Part shown: piece by piece, positions 1-6,530 of the stretch
Layout: the number at the start of each line of letters is the position of its first letter
Position numbering within the stretch: the first letter of the stretch is position 1
Assembly: GCA_017578085.1 (NCBI GenBank)
Contig: PKQR01000025.1
Location: forward strand, 1-19,792
Length of the DNA stretch: 19,792 nt
Source: Bacillota bacterium
GTDB lineage: Bacteria > Bacillota > Limnochordia > Limnochordales > ZCTH02-B6
Direction: 5' to 3'
Notes under the pieces: model-generated
What the model was told of the DNA's origin: nothing
The model's input: the letters and a program-made list of their open reading frames with translations, nothing else
Database searches by the model: none
Program-made: the position numbers and the translations under genes

Positions 1-677
1 CCAACGTGCGCATCTACCCCGGGGTGTACATCGGGCGCGACGTGGAGATCGGCGACGACACGGTCGTGTACCCTAACGTCGTCATCATGGACCGGGTGCA
101 GATCGGCTGCCGCGTCATCCTGCAGCCGGGCTCGGTCATCGGCAGCGACAGCTTTGGTTTTGTAACGGTGGAGGGCCGGCACGTGCGGGTGCCCCATATC
201 GGAACCGTCGTCATCGAGGACGACGTGGAGATCGGGGTCAACTCCGCAGTCGCCCGGGCCACGTGCGGGACGACCCGGATCGGGCGAGGGACCAAATTAG
301 ACGCGTTCGTCTACATCGCCCACAATGTCAAAGTGGGCGCCCACTGCCTGATCGTCGGCATGTCGGCGGTGGCCGGCAGCGCGGAGTTGGAAGACGGGGT
401 CGTCCTGGCCGGGCAGACAGGGGTGGTCGGTCACCTGCGGGTGGGCGCCGGCTCCGTCGTCGCGGCCCGAGGGCTGGTCGCGGCGGACCTGCCGCCCAAG
501 TCCTTTGTGTCAGGCTTTCCGGCGCGGCCCCACGTGGAGACCATGCGCGTGCTGGCGGCCCAGCGGCGGGTGCCGGAGTTGCTCAAAACCGTCGCGGAAC
601 TTGAGAAGCGCGTGCAGGATCTGGAGCGCCGGGCCGCCGAGTTTGAGTCCCGCTTCCCGGAGGCCCAAGCTCTTTAA
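1..677 (+). CDS. lpxD: UDP-3-O-acylglucosamine N-acyltransferase LpxD, 5' truncated by the window edge
   Basis: LpxD transfers a 3-hydroxyacyl chain from acyl-ACP to the 2-amine of UDP-3-O-acylglucosamine, the third step of lipid A synthesis, in the cytoplasm. The open frame enters from the left edge (first whole codon at base 3) and ends at TAA 675-677, so the N-terminal uridine-binding domain is missing. About 225 residues are visible: many hexapeptide repeats of a left-handed beta-helix, the GSDSFGF motif, IAHNV with the catalytic-type His, and VGHL with a second His exactly 37 residues later, the same spacing as His239 and His276 of E. coli LpxD. The C-terminal 30 residues are charged and helical, as in the family. 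One oddity is that the usual Asp-Arg-Gly stretch, 23 residues before the catalytic His, reads Ala-Arg-Ala. In diderm Firmicutes lpxD commonly follows bamA and ompH-like genes, which may lie just left of the window. Confidence 0.93.
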   Translation, partial: NVRIYPGVYIGRDVEIGDDTVVYPNVVIMDRVQIGCRVILQPGSVIGSDSFGFVTVEGRHVRVPHIGTVVIEDDVEIGVNSAVARATCGTTRIGRGTKLDAFVYIAHNVKVGAHCLIVGMSAVAGSAELEDGVVLAGQTGVVGHLRVGAGSVVAARGLVAADLPPKSFVSGFPARPHVETMRVLAAQRRVPELLKTVAELEKRVQDLERRAAEFESRFPEAQAL

Positions 678-869
678 GGCAGTGCCCTCGGAACAACCCC
701 TTTGATGCTCCTGCCCGGTCCAGGGAATTCCTCGCAGGAATGCCAAAAATGGCGATCCGCCGCCGCCGGAGGGAACCCCCGCGGGGTTGTCGAACATCGC
801 GCACGGCATCAAGGCCGGAAGCGGTCCGGCCTCGGTCCCCGGGGGCGGGGTCAAATGGGAGGCCTTATC
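678..869 (+). promoter_or_regulatory. Structured leader between lpxD and the barrel gene
   Basis: This 192-nt gap has no convincing coding frame. It contains a direct repeat of a GGAATNCC octamer (724-731, itself a palindrome, and 737-744), a 6-bp hairpin at 774-788 (AACCCC/GGGGTT, 3-nt loop) and a perfect 8-bp hairpin at 812-832 (AGGCCGGA/TCCGGCCT, 5-nt loop). Neither hairpin is followed by a T-tract, so they do not look like classic intrinsic terminators. A clear ribosome binding site (GGGAGG, 857-862) closes the region. I see no good -35/-10 pair. The region may be a 5' leader or a processing site that separates lpxD expression from the lpt genes. Confidence 0.4.
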
Positions 870-1562
870 GTGATGCGTATTGGAAGGTGGTTCTCGGCCG
901 CGCTCACGGCCGGCGCAGCCCGCGGCCGCGGCAGAGGGGCGCGCTTTGGGTTATGCGCCGCAGTGGTCGCGGCCCTTGGTGCGGCGCTGGCCTTGGCTAA
1001 CCCTGCCGGCGCGGCGACGATCACGGGCACGACGGGATTGCTGCAGGTTCCGACGGCCGACAGCCTGGCTCAGGGCGAGTGGCGCCTGGCTGCGGGTTTT
1101 GATGGCCGCGAGTTTTTCCCGTCCGTGTCCTACGGCGTGCTGCCCGGCCTGGAGATCGGGGTTACGACCCAAGCGGACGGCGGGATCACGCCTAGGTTGA
1201 AGTACACGGCAGCGGCGGAGTCGGCTGGGGGACCGGGACTGGCCGTCGGCCTGGAAGGCAACAGCTGGTACGCGGTCGCCAGCCGTCTGCTGAACACCCC
1301 GGGCCTGCGGATGCACCTGGGCGTCGGGTCCGGGCGGTTTGGGCCGGTGATGGTGGGAATTGAAGCGCGGCTGCGCTCGGTCGCGGTGGCCACGGCCGAC
1401 GCAGGCGCCAGCGCACCCGCGGTGAGCCTCCTGGTGGACTACGACGGCCAGGCGGCTGCCGTCGGCGCCCGGCTGGATTTCGCCTCGGGCCTGACCCTTT
1501 CCGCCGGCGTGCGGGCAGGTGACGGCGTGATCGGGTCCGCCGCGTACGGCATGCGCTTTTGA
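870..1562 (+). CDS. Small secreted beta-barrel-like protein, YjbH-like, probable outer-membrane protein
   Basis: About 230 residues. The start chosen is GTG 870, 7 nt after GGGAGG; ATG 873 and ATG 855 are in-frame alternatives. The N-terminus has Arg-rich residues, a hydrophobic core rich in Ala, Val and Leu, and a likely signal peptidase site after NPAGAA. The mature part opens with ITGTTGLLQVPTADSL, which resembles the opening Gly-Leu-(x)-Pro-Thr-Ala segment of YjbH-type OM proteins. It continues as alternating Gly-rich, amphipathic strands and ends in Phe, the usual last residue of OM barrel proteins recognised by BamA. The next gene overlaps its stop codon, so it is cotranscribed with lptF/G. 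Its function is unknown. The family assignment is by pattern only; the secreted barrel nature is the safer part of the call. Confidence 0.6.
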   Translation: MMRIGRWFSAALTAGAARGRGRGARFGLCAAVVAALGAALALANPAGAATITGTTGLLQVPTADSLAQGEWRLAAGFDGREFFPSVSYGVLPGLEIGVTTQADGGITPRLKYTAAAESAGGPGLAVGLEGNSWYAVASRLLNTPGLRMHLGVGSGRFGPVMVGIEARLRSVAVATADAGASAPAVSLLVDYDGQAAAVGARLDFASGLTLSAGVRAGDGVIGSAAYGMRF

Positions 1563-2677
1563 CGGAGTGCTTGGCCCCGTTGAGGCTGAAGCTGCTCGAT
1601 CGCTACATCCTGCGGGAGTTCTTATGGCCCTTTGCCGGATGCGTGGCGGGCTTCTCCGTCATTCTCCTCAGCGGGCTCCTGTTTGAACTGACCGACCTGA
1701 TTCTTGTGAAGCGGATCGCCTGGCAGGTGGTACTGCGCATGCTCCTGTACCGCCTGCCGGGCCTAGTGGTCGTCTCGCTGCCGGTGGGCGCGCTGTTTGG
1801 GGTCCTGTTGGCCCTGGGGCGGCTCGTCCGCGACAACGAGCTCACCGTGATGCGGGCCGTAGGGTTGCGCTTTTCCCGCTTGAGCGCGTGGCTGATCGTC
1901 GCCTGCATCGTCATCAGCGCCGGCGCCTACCTGATCAATGAGCGGGTCGTGCCCTGGACGAACCACCGTTACCAAACCCTGGTGCGAGAAGCGGTCTTTA
2001 GGGACCCGGTTCCCGCCGTCCAGGAGCAGGTGTTTTTCCGCGACGGGGACGGGAACGTCTTCTACGTCCGGCAGGTCGACACCGCCGCCTCGCGCTTGAC
2101 CGACGTGATGATCTACCAGCCGGGCGGACGCACCTTCCCGCGGTTGATTACGGCCCGCCGCGGCGTGTTTACCGAGCATATGTGGCACCTCGAGGACGTG
2201 GTCACCCGCGAGATCGGCCCGGACGGCTTTGTGGAGCGGGAGGTCAGGGCCGAGAGCCTGGATTTCCCGATGACGGAAAGCACCGTGTCGTTTTTGGGCA
2301 ACCAGCGGACGACCGACGAGATGAACCGCGCGGAATTGGCGGAGCACATCCGGCTTTTCCGGCGCAGCGGGATTGACGTTACGCCGTTTCTCGTCGACTA
2401 CCACATCAAGCTGGCCCTGCCTTTCGCCAGCCTGGTGCTGGCCTTGTCGGCGGCTCCCTTGAGCCTGTGGGGCGGCCGGCACGGGTGGGTGTTTGGCCTG
2501 GCGGCCAGCGTTGCACTGGCGTTTCTGTATTACACCCTGGTCGCGCTGTTCCGGTCCCTGGGCAACAACGGGGCGCTGCCGCCGCTGCTCGCGGCGTGGC
2601 TGGGCAACCTGCTCTTTGCCGCCCTGGGGGTCGTCCTCTTCGTCAAAGCCGACCGGGCCGGCCGGTCGCTCTTTTAG
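1559..2677 (+). CDS. LptF/LptG family LPS export permease (YjgP/YjgQ)
   Basis: This is the inner-membrane permease of the Lpt LPS export machine, which with LptB extracts LPS and passes it to LptC. The protein has 372 residues: the LDRYILREFLWPF opening typical of the family, three N-terminal membrane helices (about residues 23-45, 60-85, 105-125), a periplasmic beta-jellyroll-like region (about 130-270) and three C-terminal helices (about 280-365). Only one such gene is present here, whereas E. coli needs the LptF plus LptG pair; a homodimer, or a partner elsewhere, is possible. The first in-frame start is TTG 1559, overlapping the stop of the barrel gene. TTG 1580, giving MRLKLLDRY, is also plausible because family members begin close to that point and a GGAG lies at 1564-1567. 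lptD follows after 46 nt. Confidence 0.92.
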   Translation: MTECLAPLRLKLLDRYILREFLWPFAGCVAGFSVILLSGLLFELTDLILVKRIAWQVVLRMLLYRLPGLVVVSLPVGALFGVLLALGRLVRDNELTVMRAVGLRFSRLSAWLIVACIVISAGAYLINERVVPWTNHRYQTLVREAVFRDPVPAVQEQVFFRDGDGNVFYVRQVDTAASRLTDVMIYQPGGRTFPRLITARRGVFTEHMWHLEDVVTREIGPDGFVEREVRAESLDFPMTESTVSFLGNQRTTDEMNRAELAEHIRLFRRSGIDVTPFLVDYHIKLALPFASLVLALSAAPLSLWGGRHGWVFGLAASVALAFLYYTLVALFRSLGNNGALPPLLAAWLGNLLFAALGVVLFVKADRAGRSLF

Positions 2678-2723
2678 CGCCGGGCGGGCTGGAGTTCAGA
2701 TCGAGGTTGGGGGAAGTGACGTC

Positions 2724-4877
2724 TTGACCCTGCGGGCCCGAGGGAGCGCCTGCGTCGTCAGCCTGCTGGCCGTGCTGGTAGTGGCCAGCGGCGCGCTGGC
2801 CGCCGATCCGGTTTCGGTGCAGGCCGACGGCTTCACCTTCTGGGACGGCACCCGCATTTTTGTGGCGTCGGGCAACGTGACGGTGCGCTGGCGCGACGCG
2901 GTCGTCACCGCGGACACGCTGCGCTACGACGCGGAAGCCGAGGTCCTCGTTTTCGAGGGCAACGTGGTTTACGTGCACGGCGACCAGGAGTTGGCCGGAG
3001 CCCGGCTGGTGTACGACCTGAACGCCGAGGAAGCGGTTTTCCAGCAGCTGGACGCCATCCTGTACGCCGAAGGTGTTGACGGCCCCATGTACGTAAGGGG
3101 CGAGCGGGTGACCAGCAAACCGGACCAGGTGCTCATCGAGGGCGGGCGCCTCACCACATGCGAGTGCGAAGCAGACCGCCCGCCGGCCTACCACTTCGCT
3201 GCACGGGAAATCGAAATCTACCCGGGGGAGCGGTTGATTGTCCGGGGCGTGACCTTCTACGAGCACGGTGTGCCGTTACTGTATCTCCCTTACATGACCC
3301 TCTCCCTGCGCCAGGACGCCAGCCACTTCGATGTGCCGCAGATCGGCTACAGCAGCCGCACGGGCTGGTACATCAAGACGACCTACAATTACGTCCTTGA
3401 ATCCGGGCTCTACGGGGCGCTCCTGTTGGACTACTTCCAATACCTCGGACCAGGGGCGGGTGTGCGGCACACGTACAGGCACGACGCGTCGGGCCGTGGG
3501 ACTGTGCTGGTTTACGGCGTCGGGAATGCGGACGGCGGCGTGGACGGCACCCTCGAGTGGGACCGGGAATGGATCCTGGACCGGTGGCGGCTGGGGACAA
3601 GCCTCGGCTACGAGGTTTCCACCGCGCAGGACAGCGTGCAGCGGGAAGAGGTGCGGGCCCAGGTTCAACTGGAGCAGACGGCGGGCCAAGGTACTGCCCG
3701 CGGCCAGTTGGAGTACCGGTTGGCGACGGGCACAGACCCGCTTGAGCGCTTGGAGGGCAGCGCGCAGTTGCGGCGTTCCTTGGGCGGCGACTGGGAACTG
3801 GACGTGCGGGTCGAGGGTTTTGAGCACGAGACGCCGACCACCCCCCTGCGCCGCTGGCTGGGCTACGGCGCCGAACTGCGCCAGGCGGCACCCAACTACA
3901 CCTTGGCCGTGCGCCTGGAGCAGCAAGTTAATCCCGATTACAAGGACGAAGACAAGAGCCCCAATCCCCCTTGGACCCACGTCAGCCGCCTGCCGGAGAT
4001 CACGGTGGAAACCCGGGCCCTCGCTGGGCTCGACCTACGGGCAGGCGTAGCCAGGCTCAAGGAGGAGCCCGCAGGGACCGCCGCCTGGCGGGGCGAGGCC
4101 CGGCTGGGGGTGCCCACCCGCACCTTGCGCCTGGGGCAGCGGACGGCGTTGACGGCCAGCGCGGCGCTCCTAGGCCGCGCGTACAGCACCGACGACCGCC
4201 AGCTCTCCTTTGAAACCAGAGCGGGCGTCAGCCACCGGCTGGCGGCGCCGTTGAGTTTCTCGCTGCAGCACACGTACCGCCAGGTCTGGGGCGATACGCC
4301 TTTCCGGTTTGACAGCCTTTCGCCCCAGTCCACCTTGAGCGCGCGCCTCAACTGGCGCAGCGCCCGGCTGACCGCCGGCGTCAGCACCAGCTACAACCTG
4401 CTGACCCAGAGCTGGAACATGGCCACCCTCAACGCCGCGGCGCGTTTTTCGCCCGACTTGAGCTTGCGGGCGGCGGCTTCTTACGACATCGAAACCGCGA
4501 GCTGGCAGCAGGTGGTCGCCACGCTGGACTGGCAGCCCGCTGACGGATGGATCATCCGCTTGGGCGGGCAGTACAATGTGCCCAAGGAGTCCCTGGAGCG
4601 GGTGGACGCCCAACTGGAGATGGCTCTTCCGGGAGGCTGGAAGGCTGGCCTGACCGCCATCTACAGCGCGGCCAACAACACCTTCCCGCGCAGCGAGGTC
4701 TTTATCGCCCACGACGCAGACTGCCGGGTGATTCGGCTCCGCTACGACCACGAGCGGCAAGAGGTCTGGCTCGAATACGAGATCACCGCGTTCCCGTCCA
4801 GCCGGGTGGCGGTGGGCGCGTCCCAGGACAAGCTGATGTTCGAAGCCGACGCCTTGTCGGAGTTCCTGGAGCTGTAG
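2724..4877 (+). CDS. lptD: LPS-assembly outer-membrane protein LptD (OstA/Imp)
   Basis: LptD is the OM barrel that inserts LPS into the outer leaflet. The start is TTG 2724, with a GGGGGAAG ribosome site 7 nt upstream; the frame is open further upstream but that part overlaps lptF/G. The product has 717 residues with a signal peptide (cleavage near GALAA), an N-terminal OstA-type jellyroll (about 25-140: repeated GNV, D-LRYD and ARL-YD strands like those of LptA), the family motif TTCECE followed by PPAYHF and VPLLYLPY (about 143-190), then a long beta-strand-rich barrel domain. The last segment (DADCRVIRLRYDHER... EITAFPS) matches the C-terminal block of LptD proteins from diderm Firmicutes. 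Apart from the signal peptide there are only three Cys: 146, 148 and 667. LptC follows after 33 nt. Confidence 0.93.
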   Translation: MTLRARGSACVVSLLAVLVVASGALAADPVSVQADGFTFWDGTRIFVASGNVTVRWRDAVVTADTLRYDAEAEVLVFEGNVVYVHGDQELAGARLVYDLNAEEAVFQQLDAILYAEGVDGPMYVRGERVTSKPDQVLIEGGRLTTCECEADRPPAYHFAAREIEIYPGERLIVRGVTFYEHGVPLLYLPYMTLSLRQDASHFDVPQIGYSSRTGWYIKTTYNYVLESGLYGALLLDYFQYLGPGAGVRHTYRHDASGRGTVLVYGVGNADGGVDGTLEWDREWILDRWRLGTSLGYEVSTAQDSVQREEVRAQVQLEQTAGQGTARGQLEYRLATGTDPLERLEGSAQLRRSLGGDWELDVRVEGFEHETPTTPLRRWLGYGAELRQAAPNYTLAVRLEQQVNPDYKDEDKSPNPPWTHVSRLPEITVETRALAGLDLRAGVARLKEEPAGTAAWRGEARLGVPTRTLRLGQRTALTASAALLGRAYSTDDRQLSFETRAGVSHRLAAPLSFSLQHTYRQVWGDTPFRFDSLSPQSTLSARLNWRSARLTAGVSTSYNLLTQSWNMATLNAAARFSPDLSLRAAASYDIETASWQQVVATLDWQPADGWIIRLGGQYNVPKESLERVDAQLEMALPGGWKAGLTAIYSAANNTFPRSEVFIAHDADCRVIRLRYDHERQEVWLEYEITAFPSSRVAVGASQDKLMFEADALSEFLEL

Positions 4878-4910
4878 CGCCGACAGGGGGCGACGGAGGG
4901 GTCGCAGCCT

Positions 4911-5585
4911 TTGGGGTGGAAACAGGCATCGAACAAGCGACGCCGCGCGGTAGTGGCGCTCTTGCTGGCCGCGCTGGTCGCCTTGGTGGCCTGGGGGGCT
5001 CTGCGCAGGGAGGAGCAGCCGCCGGCGGCCCAAACGCCCACGCCCGAAGAGGCCCGGCCGCAGCTGGTTTCCACGCGGGTGGTCGGCCGGAGGCAAGGCG
5101 ACCGTCAGTTTGAGCTGGACGCGGGCGCCATCGCCGATGAGGGCGAATGGGTACGGATCGACTCCATCCAGCACGGCGTTCTCTACCGGGACGGGAACGC
5201 GTTTGTCACCTTTACGGCGCAGGCGGGACGCTGGCACCGGCAGTCCAACGACCTGGTGCTCATAGGCGACGTGGTGCTCGTGTACGAAGACCGCGTCCAT
5301 CTCTACAGCGACCAGCTCGAATGGCGGGCGGCGGAGGAGAAAGTCGTGTCGCCGGGGCCGGTCATGCTCACCATGGACGGCGACGTCATCCGGGCGGCGT
5401 CCATGGAAGCGGAGCTCGATCAGGAAGTGGTCCGCCTGCGGGGGGACGTGCGCATCGAGCGGGCGGACGGCGGGCGAATCCACATCGCCGAAGTCGTCTA
5501 CTGGCTCGAGGAGGACCGCCTCGAAGGCTACGGCCAGGGCCAAGTGCTGGTCGTGCCGGGCGGCAGCGAGCCAGGGGAAAGGTGA
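4911..5585 (+). CDS. lptC: LPS export periplasmic protein LptC
   Basis: LptC links the LptB2FG complex to the periplasmic LptA bridge. The protein has 224 residues. The start is TTG 4911, 10 nt after GGAGGG (4895-4900). A short positive stretch (KQASNKRRR) is followed by one hydrophobic helix (about 13-30), which anchors it in the inner membrane with the rest outside. The remaining part (about 50-215) is a chain of beta strands with jellyroll-type repeats (GDVVLVYEDRVHLYSDQLEW, then SMEAELDQEVVRLRGDVRIE), as in LptC and LptA. It lies between lptD and the lptA-like gene, 43 nt before the latter. It is slightly longer than E. coli LptC (191 residues). The call rests on anchor plus OstA-like fold plus position; primary sequence in this family is weakly conserved. 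Confidence 0.85.
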   Translation: MGWKQASNKRRRAVVALLLAALVALVAWGALRREEQPPAAQTPTPEEARPQLVSTRVVGRRQGDRQFELDAGAIADEGEWVRIDSIQHGVLYRDGNAFVTFTAQAGRWHRQSNDLVLIGDVVLVYEDRVHLYSDQLEWRAAEEKVVSPGPVMLTMDGDVIRAASMEAELDQEVVRLRGDVRIERADGGRIHIAEVVYWLEEDRLEGYGQGQVLVVPGGSEPGER

Positions 5586-5628
5586 GCCGCAGCCAAGGGC
5601 GCGGCTGTCGCGGGGAGGGGATGGCTCG

Positions 5629-6345
5629 ATGAAGCTCGGGTGGCGCAAGGTACGGCGCCTGGCCGGAGCCCTGGCGCTGGTGTTTTGCATGACGGCGATT
5701 GGCCACGGGCAGGCGGGCGGCGAAACCGGCGCAGGGACCGCCGGCACGGAGCCCCGCGCCGGCGGGGACCAGATCATCATGGACATCTTGGACGAGGACG
5801 CCCTGCTCTTGGTCCAGCGGGTCGACGGGCGGGACGTGGTGCGGGTGCTGGGGCGCAGCCAAGTCCGCCACCGGCAGCGGACCGCCTGGGCCAATGAGCT
5901 GGAATACGATGAAGGCGCGGGCCGGGCGGTGATGCGCGGCGATGTGGAGCTGGTGGACGAGGGCGACGAGCCGCTGAACGTCGTCGCCGGCTATCTTGAG
6001 CTGGACCTGGACACGGAGGCGGCGCTCGCCCGCGGGAACGTGCGTTTTGTACGCGGAGACGGCCGCGGGCGCGCCGACGAGCTCCACTACGGTGAGTACG
6101 CGCAGTTGCAGCCGGTGATCGCGGCGGAGTTGGCTGCCCGCCGCACCAATGCCGCGGCCGTGCAGGCGTTCTTGGCGGATTTCCTGCCCGAGGACAGGGT
6201 GCTGGTGCTCATCGGCAACGTGGACATGCAGGAGGGCGATAGGGAATTTGCGGCCGAGTTCGTCGTGATTAACACCCGCAACGAAGCCCTGCTGTCCGTC
6301 GGACGCAGCGCGGCACGCCTGCCCGGGCCTGCGGACGAGCCATAG
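5629..6345 (+). CDS. lptA: LptA-like periplasmic OstA-domain protein
   Basis: This is the probable periplasmic bridge component that carries LPS from LptC to LptD. It has 238 residues, with ATG 5629 preceded by a strong GGGGAGGGG site ending 8 nt upstream. A signal peptide (KLGWRKVRR, then a hydrophobic core, cleavage near GHGQA) is followed by a short Gly/Ala-rich linker. The OstA-like strands follow: RTAWANELEYDEGAGRAVM and RGDVELV, then VAGYLELDLDTEAALARGNV, then a final strand pair near the C-terminus (LIGNVDMQEGDREFAAEFVV). A helical insert of about 35 residues (AELAARRTNAAAVQAFLADF) breaks the repeat and is unusual for LptA. It is the last gene of the lpt block; a GC-rich stem-loop lies 25 nt after the stop. 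It could also be a second LptC/OstA paralogue. Confidence 0.78.
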   Translation: MKLGWRKVRRLAGALALVFCMTAIGHGQAGGETGAGTAGTEPRAGGDQIIMDILDEDALLLVQRVDGRDVVRVLGRSQVRHRQRTAWANELEYDEGAGRAVMRGDVELVDEGDEPLNVVAGYLELDLDTEAALARGNVRFVRGDGRGRADELHYGEYAQLQPVIAAELAARRTNAAAVQAFLADFLPEDRVLVLIGNVDMQEGDREFAAEFVVINTRNEALLSVGRSAARLPGPADEP

Positions 6346-6370
6346 TCACCACCTGCCAGGCTTGAGCCGA

Positions 6371-6393
6371 GGGGGCAGGCAGCTTCTGCCCCC
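6371..6393 (+). terminator. Stem-loop after lptA, possible terminator without T-tract
   Basis: A perfect 8-bp inverted repeat (GGGGGCAG 6371-6378 / CTGCCCCC 6386-6393) with a 7-nt loop lies 25 nt downstream of the lptA stop. The following bases (TATGGCACC) do not form a T-run, so intrinsic termination would be weak. It sits just before a strong promoter-like element, which supports a transcription boundary here. Confidence 0.45.
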
Positions 6394-6431
6394 TATGGCA
6401 CCAACTCCATGGCCGGCCTTCGATAGCTGCA

Positions 6432-6440
6432 TGTTATAAT
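6432..6440 (+). promoter_or_regulatory. Extended -10 promoter for the ABC pair
   Basis: The sequence TGTTATAAT is a perfect extended -10 element (TGN followed by the TATAAT consensus) in an otherwise very GC-rich region. No consensus -35 hexamer is visible at the usual spacing, which is tolerated by extended -10 promoters. Transcription would begin near 6447, giving a leader of about 85 nt before the start at 6531. It suggests that the ABC genes, and possibly lpxC onward, can be expressed independently of the lpt genes. Confidence 0.65.
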
Positions 6441-6530
6441 CGGCGTGCGAACGCGTATTCGCGATCTGTTTGCGCGCCGCGCGAAGGCCGCCGGCGCCGA
6501 TCCCAGCGCTGTCGGAAGGCTGGTTCGCCC

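Noticed and set aside
2493..2723. Upstream extension of the lptD frame into lptF/G
   Set aside because: The extra residues overlap membrane helices of lptF/G in another frame, and a good ribosome site and signal peptide place the start at 2724.
4170..5894. Minus-strand open frame of 574 codons across the lptD, lptC and lptA region
   Set aside because: It is antisense to three well-supported genes, its composition is the Arg/Pro/His-rich type produced by reading high-GC genes backwards, and it shows no domain motif.
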